The position numbers and the translations under genes are program-made. From positions 124,001 through 188,000 of the forward strand of contig NZ_JACHBZ010000004.1 of assembly GCF_014200575.1 (NCBI RefSeq): a stretch of DNA of 64,000 bases, written 5' to 3'. Shown here in pieces: positions 7,610-16,489 of this stretch (positions within the stretch are counted from its first letter, which is position 1; each line of letters opens with the position of its first letter). Under the pieces are notes generated by a model, which saw only the letters and a program-made list of their open reading frames with translations, did not search any database and had not been told where the DNA came from. The stretch is from Mucilaginibacter saanensis. Its GTDB lineage: Bacteria > Bacteroidota > Bacteroidia > Sphingobacteriales > Sphingobacteriaceae.

Positions 7610-8062
7610 ATGAACACTTTTTTTGATATTACAGACCGGACACAGCTGCGCAGCCTACTGTTATCCCTTGACCCTGATGCCGTACCGCTTTGGGGAAAAA
7701 TGAAGCCCCGGCAAATGGTTGAGCATCTGGTTGATCAGGTGGAGTGGACTAACGGAAAAAAAATCCTTACCTGCGACAGGCCGGCTGAACAAGCTTACAA
7801 AGGCAAAATGCAAATGGTATACACCGATCTGGAGATCCCTAAAAATGTATTTTTAGAAAAACTCCCCGAGCACTACAAATATGCCGATATACCAGCAGCC
7901 GTTAACCAACTGATGGCCGAGCTGGATGCTTTTGATCAATATTTTAAAGAACCGGGCGCTACCGCTATTCACGGAGGGTTTGGCCCCATGAATCATCAGG
8001 AATGGCTGATATGGCATGGTAAACATTTTACACACCATTTAAAACAGTTTGGGTTGATATAA
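7610..8062 (+). CDS. DUF1569 / DinB-like protein
   Basis: A 150-residue soluble protein. MKPRQMVEHLVDQVEW (about 31-46) and the C-terminal WLIWHGKHFTHHLKQFGL (about 133-150) are the two marks of DUF1569, a member of the DinB four-helix clan. Histidines in both segments could bind a metal ion. No enzyme activity is established for the family that I can name. It follows the glycosyltransferase after 13 bases, suggesting an operon of two. Confidence 0.75.
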   Translation: MNTFFDITDRTQLRSLLLSLDPDAVPLWGKMKPRQMVEHLVDQVEWTNGKKILTCDRPAEQAYKGKMQMVYTDLEIPKNVFLEKLPEHYKYADIPAAVNQLMAELDAFDQYFKEPGATAIHGGFGPMNHQEWLIWHGKHFTHHLKQFGLI

Positions 8063-8098
8063 ACCGCTTTATAAGCAAAGAGTGAGGTTAAATACTCT

Positions 8099-8190
8099 TC
8101 CCTCCCTTGAGGAAGGAGAATATTTCCAGATATATAACCCCTCCCTGCCTTTATGCGCAATCTTACACACCCCTCCCGTTGGGAGGGAGT
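8099..8190. repeat. Dispersed CCTCCC-rich palindromic repeat, copy 1
   Basis: It contains AACCCCTCCCTGC and ACCCCTCCCGTTGGGAGGGA, nearly matched by a second copy at 26291-26402. It lies between convergent genes. Confidence 0.6.
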
Positions 8191-8212
8191 TTCTTGAATA
8201 TGGGGTATTCAA

Positions 8213-9427
8213 TTACAAATTTTGCGCAATAACAAAGCCGCTGGCCCATGCCCATTGAAAATTATAGCCGCCAAGCCAGCCCGTAACATCCACGCATTCG
8301 CCACCGAAAAACAGGCCGGGGACCTTTTTTGCCTCCAGTGTTTTAGACGACAGTTCATCGGTTGATACGCCGCCGCGCATTACCTCTGCTTTATCATACC
8401 CTTTATCGCCTGCCGGTTTTACCTTAAACTCATGTATCAGGGCACTAATATCTTCTATATCGGTTTTGGTGAGCGATGCCAGATTTTTTTCCACAGGCAG
8501 TTTATCGCTCAGGGCTTCGGCAAATTTGCGGGTATATAAGCCCGCCAGATATGCCAGCAGCATTTTTTTGCCGTTGACTTCTTTTTCCTGCTGTATCAGT
8601 TCGGCTATGTTTTGGTTGGGTAACAGATCGATGTTGATGTATTCGCCTGGTTTCCAGTAGGACGAAATTTGTAGTATAGCAGGACCGCTCAGGCCCCAAT
8701 GGGTAAACAGTATGTTTTCTTCAAAGCTGATCCGGTCATTCCAAACCCGGCAAAAAATACTGTTGCCGGATAGTTGCTCATACCAGGGTTGGTCTTTACC
8801 GGTAATGGTAAGTGGCACCAGGGCAGGGGCGGTATCAATAATTTTAAGGTCGAAATTACGTGCGGTGCGCAGCCCAAAATCGGTAGCGCCCATTTTAGGT
8901 ATAGGCAGGCCTCCCGCAGCAATAACTACGCTGGCGGCGCTTACATATTCTTGCCTGCCATCAATTTCAACCCTGACGGTAAAGCCTTCGTCGGTTTTTT
9001 CAACCATTTTTACTTCTGCATTGCACCAGATCTCCTGATCCATATCGGCACATAAGCTGGTGAAAACCTCTACTACATCCTTCGCTTTATCGCTCAGCGG
9101 GAAAAGCTGCCCTAATGTTTTTTCTTTACCCTGGATGCCATAAGTTTCAAAAAAACTAATGGTATCGTCCACCGTCCATTGTGAAAATGCCGACTTACAG
9201 AAATGCTGATTTTGCGATATAAACTGCTGATCAGTAGCGTACATGTTGGTATAATTACACCTGCCACCACCGCTGATGAGGATCTTGGCGCCAACACGGT
9301 CGTTTTTTTCGAGCACGAGCGTTCGCTTGCCTAAAAAGCCAGCCTGCACTGCGCACATTAAGCCGCAGGCGCCGCCGCCAATTATTATTGCATCAAAATA
9401 AGTTTGTTTTGTTAAATTTGTAGTCAT
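8213..9427 (-). CDS. BaiN/HI0933-like NAD(P)/FAD-dependent oxidoreductase
   Basis: A 404-residue flavoprotein of the HI0933/YhiN/BaiN family. It has an N-terminal Rossmann motif GGGACG in FDAIIIGGGACGLMCAVQAG, the family mark GAKILISGGGRCNYTN at about 50-65, and the C-terminal GGECVDVTGWLGGYNFQWAWASG. The substrate is unknown for most members. The start MTTNLTKQ is chosen at 9427; a longer frame to 9544 adds 39 residues with no family match. The chosen ATG overlaps the ATG of divergent nuoA by two bases (CATG), so the promoters of the two genes must lie inside each other. The repeat at 8099-8190 lies beyond its 3' end. Confidence 0.9.
   Translation of the reverse strand: MTTNLTKQTYFDAIIIGGGACGLMCAVQAGFLGKRTLVLEKNDRVGAKILISGGGRCNYTNMYATDQQFISQNQHFCKSAFSQWTVDDTISFFETYGIQGKEKTLGQLFPLSDKAKDVVEVFTSLCADMDQEIWCNAEVKMVEKTDEGFTVRVEIDGRQEYVSAASVVIAAGGLPIPKMGATDFGLRTARNFDLKIIDTAPALVPLTITGKDQPWYEQLSGNSIFCRVWNDRISFEENILFTHWGLSGPAILQISSYWKPGEYINIDLLPNQNIAELIQQEKEVNGKKMLLAYLAGLYTRKFAEALSDKLPVEKNLASLTKTDIEDISALIHEFKVKPAGDKGYDKAEVMRGGVSTDELSSKTLEAKKVPGLFFGGECVDVTGWLGGYNFQWAWASGFVIAQNL
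9388..9420 (+). promoter_or_regulatory. nuoAB promoter inside the divergent flavoprotein gene
   Basis: TTG (9388-9390), 22 bases, TAAATTTG (9413-9420), then 5 bases and the nuoA ATG. Both elements fit the Bacteroidota TTG / TAnnTTTG type with spacing of 17-23. A second box, TAAGTTTG, lies at 9399-9406. Confidence 0.6.
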
Positions 9428-10040
9428 GACGGATGTTTCGCAAATATCAGAATTTGGAAAGATACTTATCTTTCTGATTACCGGAATAATAATGGTATGC
9501 GTTATATTTTTTATTAACCGCCTGCTTGCCCCCAATAATCCCAATTACGAGAAGCTTACCTCTTATGAATGCGGTGAAGAACCCACAGGAAATGCCTGGC
9601 TGCCCTTTAATTCGCGGTTTTATGTGATAGCACTTGTTTTTTTACTGTTTGATGTAGAGATGGTATTCATTTTTCCATGGGCAACTGTTTTCGGGAGTCA
9701 TGAGATTATAGCACAGGATGCCCGCTGGGGTTGGTTTTCTCTGGCCGAAATGTTTGTTTTTTTAGGCATACTGATACTTGGCCTGGTATATGTTTGGCGC
9801 AAAGGCGATCTGGAATGGATAAAAGCCCGGCCGGTTGTACCCACTACAGATGTTACCATCCCGGCATCGTTTTATGAACAGCTTAATATTGAACAAAGCA
9901 AATACACGGTTAAGGCATTTAATACAACGCATCAGGAACCGGAGGCAGTAGTGGCAGCCGTTGCCGAAACTGCTGTAGCCGCACCACCCGTCAGAAAACC
10001 GATGTTTAAACCCACCTTTAAAAAGCCAGCTAATGAGTAG
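9426..10040 (+). CDS. nuoA: NADH-quinone oxidoreductase subunit A with C-terminal extension
   Basis: A membrane subunit of complex I. Residues 1-130 are a normal NuoA with three transmembrane helices and the hallmarks [20 protein letters not shown] and [12 protein letters not shown]. The protein is 204 residues, against about 120-130 for most NuoA. Some 70-75 extra C-terminal residues are rich in Ala, Val, Pro and Lys ([19 protein letters not shown], then [12 protein letters not shown]) and likely protrude from the membrane. The function of that tail is unknown. The gene overlaps nuoB by 8 bases, so the two are translated together. The start codon overlaps that of the divergent flavoprotein gene. 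Confidence 0.93.
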   Translation: MTDVSQISEFGKILIFLITGIIMVCVIFFINRLLAPNNPNYEKLTSYECGEEPTGNAWLPFNSRFYVIALVFLLFDVEMVFIFPWATVFGSHEIIAQDARWGWFSLAEMFVFLGILILGLVYVWRKGDLEWIKARPVVPTTDVTIPASFYEQLNIEQSKYTVKAFNTTHQEPEAVVAAVAETAVAAPPVRKPMFKPTFKKPANE

Positions 10041-10515
10041 TGATGTAACCAATGAAAGCGGTGGGGTAGTTGTCACCAAAATTGATGATCTGCTTAACTG
10101 GGCGCGTTTATCGTCCCTGTGGCCGCTGAGTTTTGGGATAGCCTGCTGTGCTATTGAAATGATGGGTTCTATGGCATCTACTTATGATCTTGACCGCTTT
10201 GGGGTTTTCCCGCGTCCGTCTGCCCGTCAGGCCGATGTGATCATTATAGCAGGTACGGTTACTTTTAAAATGGCCGAACGCATTAAGCGCCTGTATGAGC
10301 AAATGCCCGATCCTAAATACGTCATATCTATGGGCTCTTGCTCTAACTGTGGCGGCCCGTACTGGCAGCATGGCTATCATGTTGTAAAAGGCGTTGACAG
10401 GGTAATTCCGGTTGATGTTTACGTACAAGGTTGCCCGCCCCGCCCCGAGGCACTCATTGGCGCCATACTGGAACTGCAAAAGAAAATTGAGCAGGAACAT
10501 TTGGTGAGAGGGTAA
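10033..10515 (+). CDS. nuoB: NADH-quinone oxidoreductase subunit B
   Basis: The 160-residue PSST subunit of complex I, which holds the terminal iron-sulphur cluster N2 next to the quinone. The four cluster ligands are visible: Cys38 and Cys39 ([10 protein letters not shown]), Cys103 ([12 protein letters not shown]) and Cys134 (QGCPPRPEA). The length is normal. It overlaps nuoA by 8 bases and ends the operon: nuoC does not follow, but lies 8 kb away behind pdxH. About 490 bases without a gene separate nuoB from the next coding sequence. Confidence 0.96.
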   Translation: MSSDVTNESGGVVVTKIDDLLNWARLSSLWPLSFGIACCAIEMMGSMASTYDLDRFGVFPRPSARQADVIIIAGTVTFKMAERIKRLYEQMPDPKYVISMGSCSNCGGPYWQHGYHVVKGVDRVIPVDVYVQGCPPRPEALIGAILELQKKIEQEHLVRG

Positions 10516-10662
10516 GGGGAAAATGATTTGAAAAGATAAGGTCATTAATGAATTTTGCCCATGTCAAGCCGTTGCTGATAAGGGAAGACGTAAAAATAGC
10601 TGTTATTTCGACAAGGTACAAGGAGAAACCTTATACGACTTATAACATTTGCCTTATATCTT

Positions 10663-10877
10663 AGAAGCTGTCTAAAAACGAGTGGAATGTTTTGTTATGG
10701 ACAAAAAATCATTGCCGTTTGGCTTTAGCCAACGGAACAATAAGCTTTTTTATATGCCTTTAGCCAAAACCTGGCAAAATGTGTGGCTAAAGCCTCTGTC
10801 ATTTTATCAACGATAACCGTTGGCTAAAGCCAAACGGCAATGAAAAAGCTAATAAATAAAATCCTAAACAGCTTCTT
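10663..10877. repeat. Large symmetric inverted-repeat element (MITE-like)
   Basis: Nested inverted repeats. Outer arms AGAAGCTGT / ACAGCTTCT; a perfect 26-base pair of arms at 10710-10735 and 10817-10842 (beginning CATTGCCGTTTGGC and ending GCCAAACGGCAATG); inner arms around GCCTTTAGCCA / TGGCTAAAGCC. It occupies the gap after nuoB. No ORF or transposase lies within. The rest of 10516-11002 shows no gene. Confidence 0.65.
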
Positions 10878-11002
10878 ATAAAAGATTTCCCTTTCGCACA
10901 ACGCTCATGCCTGCCTCTGCTCTATCGAAATGACAATCTTTTATATTTTTTTTACTCCTGCATGTTGAAACTGAGCAACCGCGAAAACTGTGGATAGCGT
11001 AT

Positions 11003-11614
11003 CTACTGCAATACCTTTCTTTCCTCTACTATCTTTTTCAAAAGCGCCTGTAGTACTACGGCGTTCCAATCGTTTGCAAAACTGCGGCTTTTGTTTTGTT
11101 TTTTGTTATTGCTGTTATAGATCATAAAATAGGAGTAATAACTGCTGATGGCAATTTCGTCCCATTTTAAAGTATTTTGTACATCCCAGCCAATACCCTC
11201 AAAGTGAAACCTGATGCCGCAGAGTTCAAATGTTTGATGGATATTGTACAGATCGTAATAGTAATTATATTGGTTAACAAAATAATTGCACCATAACTGG
11301 TGTATGGTTTCTGACCATAATTCTCCGTATATTTTTTTGCGGATACCATAATAACTGCCCAGTTTAATGCAAGTTACCTTTTGCTGATCGTCCAGGATAT
11401 CAATAAAATATTGCCTGCCAATGGTAAATGTGTACCCATTTATCCAGGAAACACCATATCTGAAACCGGTGATGTTCTCCGCTTTAATAATATTGGCTGC
11501 TGCGCGGCTTAATGGCTTTTCAATAATTACACCGTCGGGTTTAAACGTAATTTTTTTGCTTACTTTATTGCTGAGCAGGGCAGGGATTTCAATAAATTCG
11601 GCATCGTTATTCAT
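11003..11614 (-). CDS. Hypothetical protein, Tyr-rich, soluble
   Basis: A 203-residue protein that I cannot place in a family. It has no signal peptide and no membrane helix. The first 75 residues contain beta-rich stretches (KKITFKPDGVIIEKPLSRA, GYTFTIGRQYFIDIL) that resemble a PH-like or photosystem-style fold. The middle is rich in Tyr and Asn (NQYNYYYDLYNIHQTF), and the end is basic. A near-match -7 box, TATTTTTA, stands 5 bases before the ATG. It is an isolated gene between the large inverted repeat and a divergent membrane protein gene. Function unknown. Confidence 0.6.
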   Translation of the reverse strand: MNNDAEFIEIPALLSNKVSKKITFKPDGVIIEKPLSRAAANIIKAENITGFRYGVSWINGYTFTIGRQYFIDILDDQQKVTCIKLGSYYGIRKKIYGELWSETIHQLWCNYFVNQYNYYYDLYNIHQTFELCGIRFHFEGIGWDVQNTLKWDEIAISSYYSYFMIYNSNNKKQNKSRSFANDWNAVVLQALLKKIVEERKVLQ

Positions 11615-11720
11615 TACGCTAAAAATAAGTATCTGTAGCTTATTTACCTACTAAAATAAATAAACATTATAAATAGCTTTTTTATAAAAAGCATAACTTT
11701 ATGCCTTCTTCATTACATCT

Positions 11721-12206
11721 ATGCAAAAAGCTAAATCCAACAAAAATAAAGTACTGTTAAATATCCTGGGCATTGGCCTATTAACCGGCACGCTCGATGG
11801 GCTTGCCGCCCTGATATTGAACTATAAAATAAGCCCGGTTATTGTTTTTAAGTTTATAGCCTGCGGCGTGTTTGGCAAGGCGGCCTTTAAAGGCGGCTAT
11901 GAAATGGTGGCAGCGGGTGTGGTATTTCACTACGTGATAGCGCTTTTGTTTACCAACGCATTTTATCTTTTATACCCGTTTTTCAAAAAACTGATGCAGA
12001 ATGCCTACGTGGTAGCTGTTGCGTATGGCTGCACAGCCTGGCTTGTGATGAACCTGCTGGTTGTGCCGGTAAGTAAAATAGGCTTTCATCCTATTAAATT
12101 ACCAACTATTTTAATAGGGATAGCTGTTTTAATTATTTGCCTTGGGCTGCCCATTGCCCTTATTGCCGACAGGCATTACAAAGAGGGTAAATTTACCGTT
12201 GCTTAA
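11721..12206 (+). CDS. Four-helix integral membrane protein, uncharacterised
   Basis: A 161-residue protein with a basic start (MQKAKSNKNK) and four predicted transmembrane helices: about 11-32, 62-85 (VVFHYVIALLFTNAFYLLYP), 93-115 and 127-150. The segment GVFGKAAFKGGYEMVAAGVVFHY between helices 1 and 2 is seen in conserved Bacteroidota membrane proteins of about 150 residues. No catalytic motif is visible and the role is unknown. It is a single gene with a strong hairpin terminator about 80 bases after its stop. Confidence 0.65.
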   Translation: MQKAKSNKNKVLLNILGIGLLTGTLDGLAALILNYKISPVIVFKFIACGVFGKAAFKGGYEMVAAGVVFHYVIALLFTNAFYLLYPFFKKLMQNAYVVAVAYGCTAWLVMNLLVVPVSKIGFHPIKLPTILIGIAVLIICLGLPIALIADRHYKEGKFTVA

Positions 12207-12288
12207 AATAATGGTTATAGAGTTTATTGACACAGTTCTCCGAATTGCAATTCTTAGGGTTGCTTTTAACAGCATAATCACCTTGCAT

Positions 12289-12325
12289 AAAAAAGGCCCG
12301 GTATTTGCATACCTGGGCCTTTTTT
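12289..12325. terminator. Bidirectional terminator between convergent genes
   Basis: A-run, AGGCCCGGTAT stem, TTGC loop, ATACCTGGGCCT stem and T-run. It serves the membrane protein gene and the convergent fasciclin gene. Confidence 0.85.
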
Positions 12326-12356
12326 GGATTTAAAATTAAACAAACGTACGATTAAA

Positions 12357-12953
12357 TTATTGCGGCATTAACACGCCGTTAAGGCCATGTACAACGCCGT
12401 TGGTAGCCATCAGATCAAATGCTATTACAAGGGCCGAATTGCCTTTGGCATCGGTGATCTGCAGGTTGCTTTTGTCATTAACAGATAAGGTTAATGATTC
12501 GCCGTCGATGGTTTTTAATACAGCTTTACCTTTACCGGCACCTAAGGCCTTAATAATATCGGTTTTAGTGTATTTACCTGCAACTACGTGATATTTCAGA
12601 ATTTTGGCAAGCTTGGCATGATCTTTCATCAGCTCGTCCATAGTTGGTTTAGGGATTTTGCTGAATGCTACATCGTTAGGGGCAAATATGGTAAATGGTC
12701 CGGGGCCTTTTAAAGTAGCTTCCAGATCAGCAGATTTGATGGCCAGTGCCAGCGGTGCATAATCTGTAGTAGTTGAAAGCACACCAACTACATCACTTGA
12801 AGCAGCGGCGGGTGTTGCTGCTGCAGCAGGAGCTGCTTTGGTGGTTGTATCACGTTTAGTAGTGTCTGTTTGGGTTTGAGCAATTGCATTGGTTGATAAA
12901 AATCCAACGGTTAATGCTGTAATGGCAATTAAAACTGACTTTTTCATGTTCAT
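12357..12953 (-). CDS. Secreted fasciclin-domain protein
   Basis: A 198-residue exported protein. The signal peptide is KKSVLIAITALTVGFLSTNAIA, followed by a low-complexity Thr/Ala linker (about 25-55) and one fasciclin (FAS1) domain at about 57-198. The FAS1 marks are GPFTIFAPNDVAF (H1 box), LKYHVVAGKY and the closing NGVVHGLNGVLMP. FAS1 domains mediate cell adhesion or surface contacts; the ligand is unknown. Three Met codons are possible starts (12974, 12953, 12947); 12953 is preceded by a purine-rich run. It is a lone gene. Single-FAS1 secreted proteins are common in this phylum. Confidence 0.88.
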   Translation of the reverse strand: MNMKKSVLIAITALTVGFLSTNAIAQTQTDTTKRDTTTKAAPAAAATPAAASSDVVGVLSTTTDYAPLALAIKSADLEATLKGPGPFTIFAPNDVAFSKIPKPTMDELMKDHAKLAKILKYHVVAGKYTKTDIIKALGAGKGKAVLKTIDGESLTLSVNDKSNLQITDAKGNSALVIAFDLMATNGVVHGLNGVLMPQ

Positions 12954-13166
12954 CTTTCTTTTGATTTTGTTCATAAATAGAATGTAATGAGTAGCCGTTT
13001 CTCTATAATATTTCCTTTTAAATTATTTATACCAGTAGTTTAATGTGGTATTATAACCTATAATTACATTAAATAGTTTTTAATTAATTAAAATACATGG
13101 TTAAACGGCTAAGAAAGAGGGAGTAAAAAACGGAACCGGCTGGCATAAATCAGATTTTGAAGCCAC

Positions 13167-13197
13167 AAAAAAAGCCTGCGGTTTACGCAGGCTTTTT
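13167..13197 (-). terminator. Terminator of icd
   Basis: Stem AAAGCCTGCG with CGCAGGCTTT around GTTTA. It lies 22 bases past the icd stop codon on the minus strand, ending in a T-run. Confidence 0.85.
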
Positions 13198-13218
13198 AAT
13201 ATTTAATAAAGCGTGGGC

Positions 13219-14673
13219 TTATTGGCCTTGTGCCAGTGTATAGCCTATTTTGCCGTCAAAATTCATCAGAAATTCTACCGAACAAACTTTTACACGCTCA
13301 GAAAAATCTGCCGCAATATGTAATAGTTCTTTTTGGGTAATGTCCTGACCTGCTTTCTTTTCAAAACGCACCCGGTACTCGTTTACCAGTTCGGTATAAA
13401 TAGAGCCGGTAGGCCATACCTGCGTACCGCGGTTTGAGATCATCACCAGATCAAAATTATCAGTAAGTACAGTTTTTGCAATTTCTGCCAGTTCACCAGG
13501 CTGAATTTTTGATTCCACAAAAACGTCAACGCCAATCATTTCTTCTTTGATGTTTTTAGTAACGGTAAGCTTGTTTTTTAATGGTTGTAAATGGTTTACA
13601 CGGGTTTCAAAATCAGGGTTTGAGAACACGCCGCCGTTTGCCGGTACCTGGCCCAAATTGGCAATAATGGTATTGGTAAATGCTTCAGTATTTGAAGCAG
13701 GGATAGATTTATCACCAAAATCACCGGTGTGTACACCCTGCTCTAAGGTGTAAAGCAAGGCATTTTCAATATCGGCAGCATTTTTAGAGAAACCCAGGAA
13801 ACGCAGCATGGAAATACCCGAAAGTAATAACGCGGTAGGGTTAGCAATGCCTTTGCCTGCAATATCGGGAGCGGTACCGTGTACAGCCTCAAATATAGAT
13901 ATGTTATCACCAATGTTTGCTGACGGCGCAAAACCAAGTCCGCCAACTAAACCGGCACACAGGTCAGATACGATGTCGCCCTGTAAATTGGTTAACACAA
14001 TAGCCTCAAATGTTTCCGGGCGTGTTACCAGTTTCATGCACAGGTCATCCACAATAATGTCTGATGCTTCAATTTCAGGATATTCCTTAGCTATCTCCTG
14101 AAAAGTTTCCAGGAAAAGTCCGTCGGTAAGTTTCATGATATTGGCTTTGTGGCCGCAAGCTAATTTTTTTAAGCCTTTGCGCTTAGCCATTTCAAAAGCA
14201 TAACGGATAACCTGGGCCGAACCCGGACGGGTAATAATACGGCGGCCTACAGCAACGTCATAAGTAAGCAAGTGCTCAATACCTCCGTAAGTATCCTCAA
14301 TATTTTCGCGTATGATGGTAAGGTTAATAGGGATGCCTGCCTTTGAAAAAACAGTATCCACACCGTTCAGTGTCCTGAAATCGCGCTGGTTGGCATAGGT
14401 GTTCCAAACTTTGCGCGCGGTTACGTTTATACTTTTAACGCCTTTGCCTTTTGGGGTTTCCATCGGGCCTTTAAACAGTAAGCCTAATGTTTCAATGGTT
14501 TCCTTGGCCTGGGCTGTCATTCCGGTGGAGTGCCCGGCATCAAAGTATGATTTGCCCATTTCCACAAATTCATATTCCAGCTGTATCTGGTTGGCTTCAA
14601 AAATTTTAAGTACGGCCTGCATTATTTCCGGACCAATTCCATCACCGTTTGCAACTGCTATTTTGGTTTTCAT
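13219..14673 (-). CDS. icd: NADP-dependent isocitrate dehydrogenase, large form
   Basis: Catalyses oxidative decarboxylation of isocitrate to 2-oxoglutarate in the TCA cycle. The 484-residue protein starts with the isopropylmalate/isocitrate dehydrogenase motif ANGDGIGPEIM. It has the substrate loop ETPKGKGVKSINVTARK, the metal-binding block VDDLCMKLVTRPETF / NLQGDIVSDLCAGLVGG, and the nucleotide site HGTAPDIAGKGIANPTA. The extra C-terminal domain of about 140 residues (from about 345, EEMIGVDVFVESK) is typical of the long Thermus/Rickettsia-like form found in Bacteroidota. It is transcribed alone, with a -7 box 29 bases before the ATG and a strong terminator. Confidence 0.93.
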   Translation of the reverse strand: MKTKIAVANGDGIGPEIMQAVLKIFEANQIQLEYEFVEMGKSYFDAGHSTGMTAQAKETIETLGLLFKGPMETPKGKGVKSINVTARKVWNTYANQRDFRTLNGVDTVFSKAGIPINLTIIRENIEDTYGGIEHLLTYDVAVGRRIITRPGSAQVIRYAFEMAKRKGLKKLACGHKANIMKLTDGLFLETFQEIAKEYPEIEASDIIVDDLCMKLVTRPETFEAIVLTNLQGDIVSDLCAGLVGGLGFAPSANIGDNISIFEAVHGTAPDIAGKGIANPTALLLSGISMLRFLGFSKNAADIENALLYTLEQGVHTGDFGDKSIPASNTEAFTNTIIANLGQVPANGGVFSNPDFETRVNHLQPLKNKLTVTKNIKEEMIGVDVFVESKIQPGELAEIAKTVLTDNFDLVMISNRGTQVWPTGSIYTELVNEYRVRFEKKAGQDITQKELLHIAADFSERVKVCSVEFLMNFDGKIGYTLAQGQ

Positions 14674-14702
14674 TGAAAGATGTATTTATATTAAAAATTG
14701 TG

Positions 14703-14710
14703 CAAAGGTA
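14703..14710 (-). promoter_or_regulatory. -7 box of the icd promoter
   Basis: TACCTTTG on the minus strand, matching TAnnTTTG, 29 bases before the ATG. No clear -33 TTG is seen at the expected distance. Confidence 0.4.
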
Positions 14711-14857
14711 GCTGTTCTGGCCCTGTTTTTTGGTATTATATGCCAATAACGCTTAATTTGTGACATTAGGATTAAGGCTTTTTAACGTTTGATATGTTTA
14801 TTTGCATAGCCGATACCGGACACACCCGGATATGCAATTTATTTTTAACAGTATACC

Positions 14858-15241
14858 ATGAAAGGACTTGCTAAAAAGCTTTTTAAGACTTTTTTATTCT
14901 CGGTTATATTATCAATAGTAGCCAATAGTATCTATTATACGGTAACACAAAAAGGGGGTGATTACAGCCATGTGCTTACATCCCTTTCAGAAGGCATCGT
15001 TTTGTTGAACATCATTGTATTCGTGATGTCGTTACCATCATTATTCCTGGTTAACCCGGCTTATTGGAATAACCTCTCGGTAAGGTTACTGTTGTATTTC
15101 TCAGGTTCGGTTATCTTTATCATTACCGCACTTAGCCTGCATTTGCAGCCCTCTTTTAAAGTGGTTTATTTAGTTACAGGTGGTATATTTTTGCTGGTTC
15201 ACTCGGTTTTTTATTATTTAACGGTAAAAAAGCGGGTATGA
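14858..15241 (+). CDS. Small four-helix membrane protein, uncharacterised
   Basis: A 127-residue, very hydrophobic protein with four likely transmembrane helices (about 10-28, 43-65, 72-92, 98-120), short loops and a basic end (TVKKRV). No motif allows a functional call. It lies 63 bases upstream of purK on the same strand, so co-transcription is possible but not shown. It resembles many lineage-specific Sphingobacteriaceae membrane proteins of unknown role. Confidence 0.6.
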   Translation: MKGLAKKLFKTFLFSVILSIVANSIYYTVTQKGGDYSHVLTSLSEGIVLLNIIVFVMSLPSLFLVNPAYWNNLSVRLLLYFSGSVIFIITALSLHLQPSFKVVYLVTGGIFLLVHSVFYYLTVKKRV

Positions 15242-15304
15242 GCTATTGATGTTTAAGCATTTTATGGCTTTTTGAAAGATTTAGGCTAAACTTGCAACAT
15301 CAAC

Positions 15305-16444
15305 ATGAAAGCATTTTACGGAGATTTGAAATTGGGTATCCTGGGCGGCGGTCAGTTAGGTCGTATGCTGATACAACAGGCTATAAATTATAACGTTACG
15401 GTAAAAATTCTGGACCCCGACCGTGAGGCTCCATGCCGTAAATTGTGCGATGAATTTACAGTAGGTTCATTAAGCGATTATGAAACTGTTTACAATTTTG
15501 GTAAAAATGTAGACCTGTTAACCATCGAAATAGAGAAAGTGAACGTTGATGCATTGGAACAGCTGGAGAAAGAAGGCGTACTCGTGTATCCGCAATCGCG
15601 TATCATCAGGCTCATACAGGATAAAGGCCTGCAAAAGCAGTTTTTTAAAGAAAATGGCATCCCCACTGCCGATTTTCAGATCATTTCATCGCCCCAGCAA
15701 TTACAGCAAAGTTTTATTTCTTTCCCATACATACAAAAGCTGCGCAGAGATGGTTATGATGGCAAAGGTGTTTATAAAGTGGCCGATGCAAGCTACCTGC
15801 CGGGTGCCTTTAAGGAGCCAAGCCTGATTGAAAAGTGGGTTGATTTTGAAAAAGAGATAGGCGTAATAGTGGCCCGTAACGAAAACGGCGAAATAAGGAC
15901 CTTCCCACTGGTTGAAATGGAGTTTAATCCCGAAGCCAACCTGGTTGAGTTTTTAATATCCCCGTCAACCCTGCCGTTTGAAATACATGAGCAGGCCGAG
16001 CAAATAGCCAAAAAAATTGCCGAAAGCCTTAAAATAGTAGGCTTGCTTGCCGTTGAAATGTTTTTAGATAAACATGGTAAAATATTGGTTAATGAGCTTG
16101 CCCCACGACCACATAACAGCGGCCACCAAACTATTGAGGGTAACGTAGTGTCGCAATTTGAACAGCATTTAAGAGCCATATTTAATCAGCCGATGGGTGA
16201 TACCGCCTGCCTTAACAACGCCATTATGGTAAATGTACTGGGCGAGGTCGGATACGAAGGTCCTGCCATTTATCAGGGTATCGAAAAGGTGTTAAAGCTT
16301 TCCGGTGTTTATGTACACCTGTACGGCAAAGCATTAACCAAGCCTTTCCGGAAAATGGGCCACGTGACCATTGTTGATGCAGATAGGGAACAGGCCATTG
16401 AGAAAGCCCGATTTGTGCAAAAAACATTAAAGGTGATTAGCTAA
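15305..16444 (+). CDS. purK: N5-carboxyaminoimidazole ribonucleotide synthase
   Basis: An ATP-grasp enzyme of purine synthesis that carboxylates aminoimidazole ribonucleotide at N5 with bicarbonate and ATP. The 379-residue protein opens with GILGGGQLGRMLIQQA. It contains the ATP-grasp core around LRRDGYDGKGVYKV (about 142-155), GLLAVEMFLDKHGKILVNELAPRPHNSGH (given here as the family mark at about 244-272), and a C-terminal YGK domain. Its partner purE follows on the same strand, but about 300 bases of palindromic repeats separate them, so the usual tight pair is interrupted. The ATG start fits the family. Confidence 0.95.
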   Translation: MKAFYGDLKLGILGGGQLGRMLIQQAINYNVTVKILDPDREAPCRKLCDEFTVGSLSDYETVYNFGKNVDLLTIEIEKVNVDALEQLEKEGVLVYPQSRIIRLIQDKGLQKQFFKENGIPTADFQIISSPQQLQQSFISFPYIQKLRRDGYDGKGVYKVADASYLPGAFKEPSLIEKWVDFEKEIGVIVARNENGEIRTFPLVEMEFNPEANLVEFLISPSTLPFEIHEQAEQIAKKIAESLKIVGLLAVEMFLDKHGKILVNELAPRPHNSGHQTIEGNVVSQFEQHLRAIFNQPMGDTACLNNAIMVNVLGEVGYEGPAIYQGIEKVLKLSGVYVHLYGKALTKPFRKMGHVTIVDADREQAIEKARFVQKTLKVIS

Positions 16445-16489
16445 TTGTTAATTTAGGGATCATAGTTGATGATTTACGAAAATTATACT

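Noticed and set aside
10516..11002. Possible tRNA or structured RNA in the long gap after nuoB
   Set aside because: No cloverleaf or TTCGANNC-type T-arm in a proper context was found; the structure is a nested inverted repeat.
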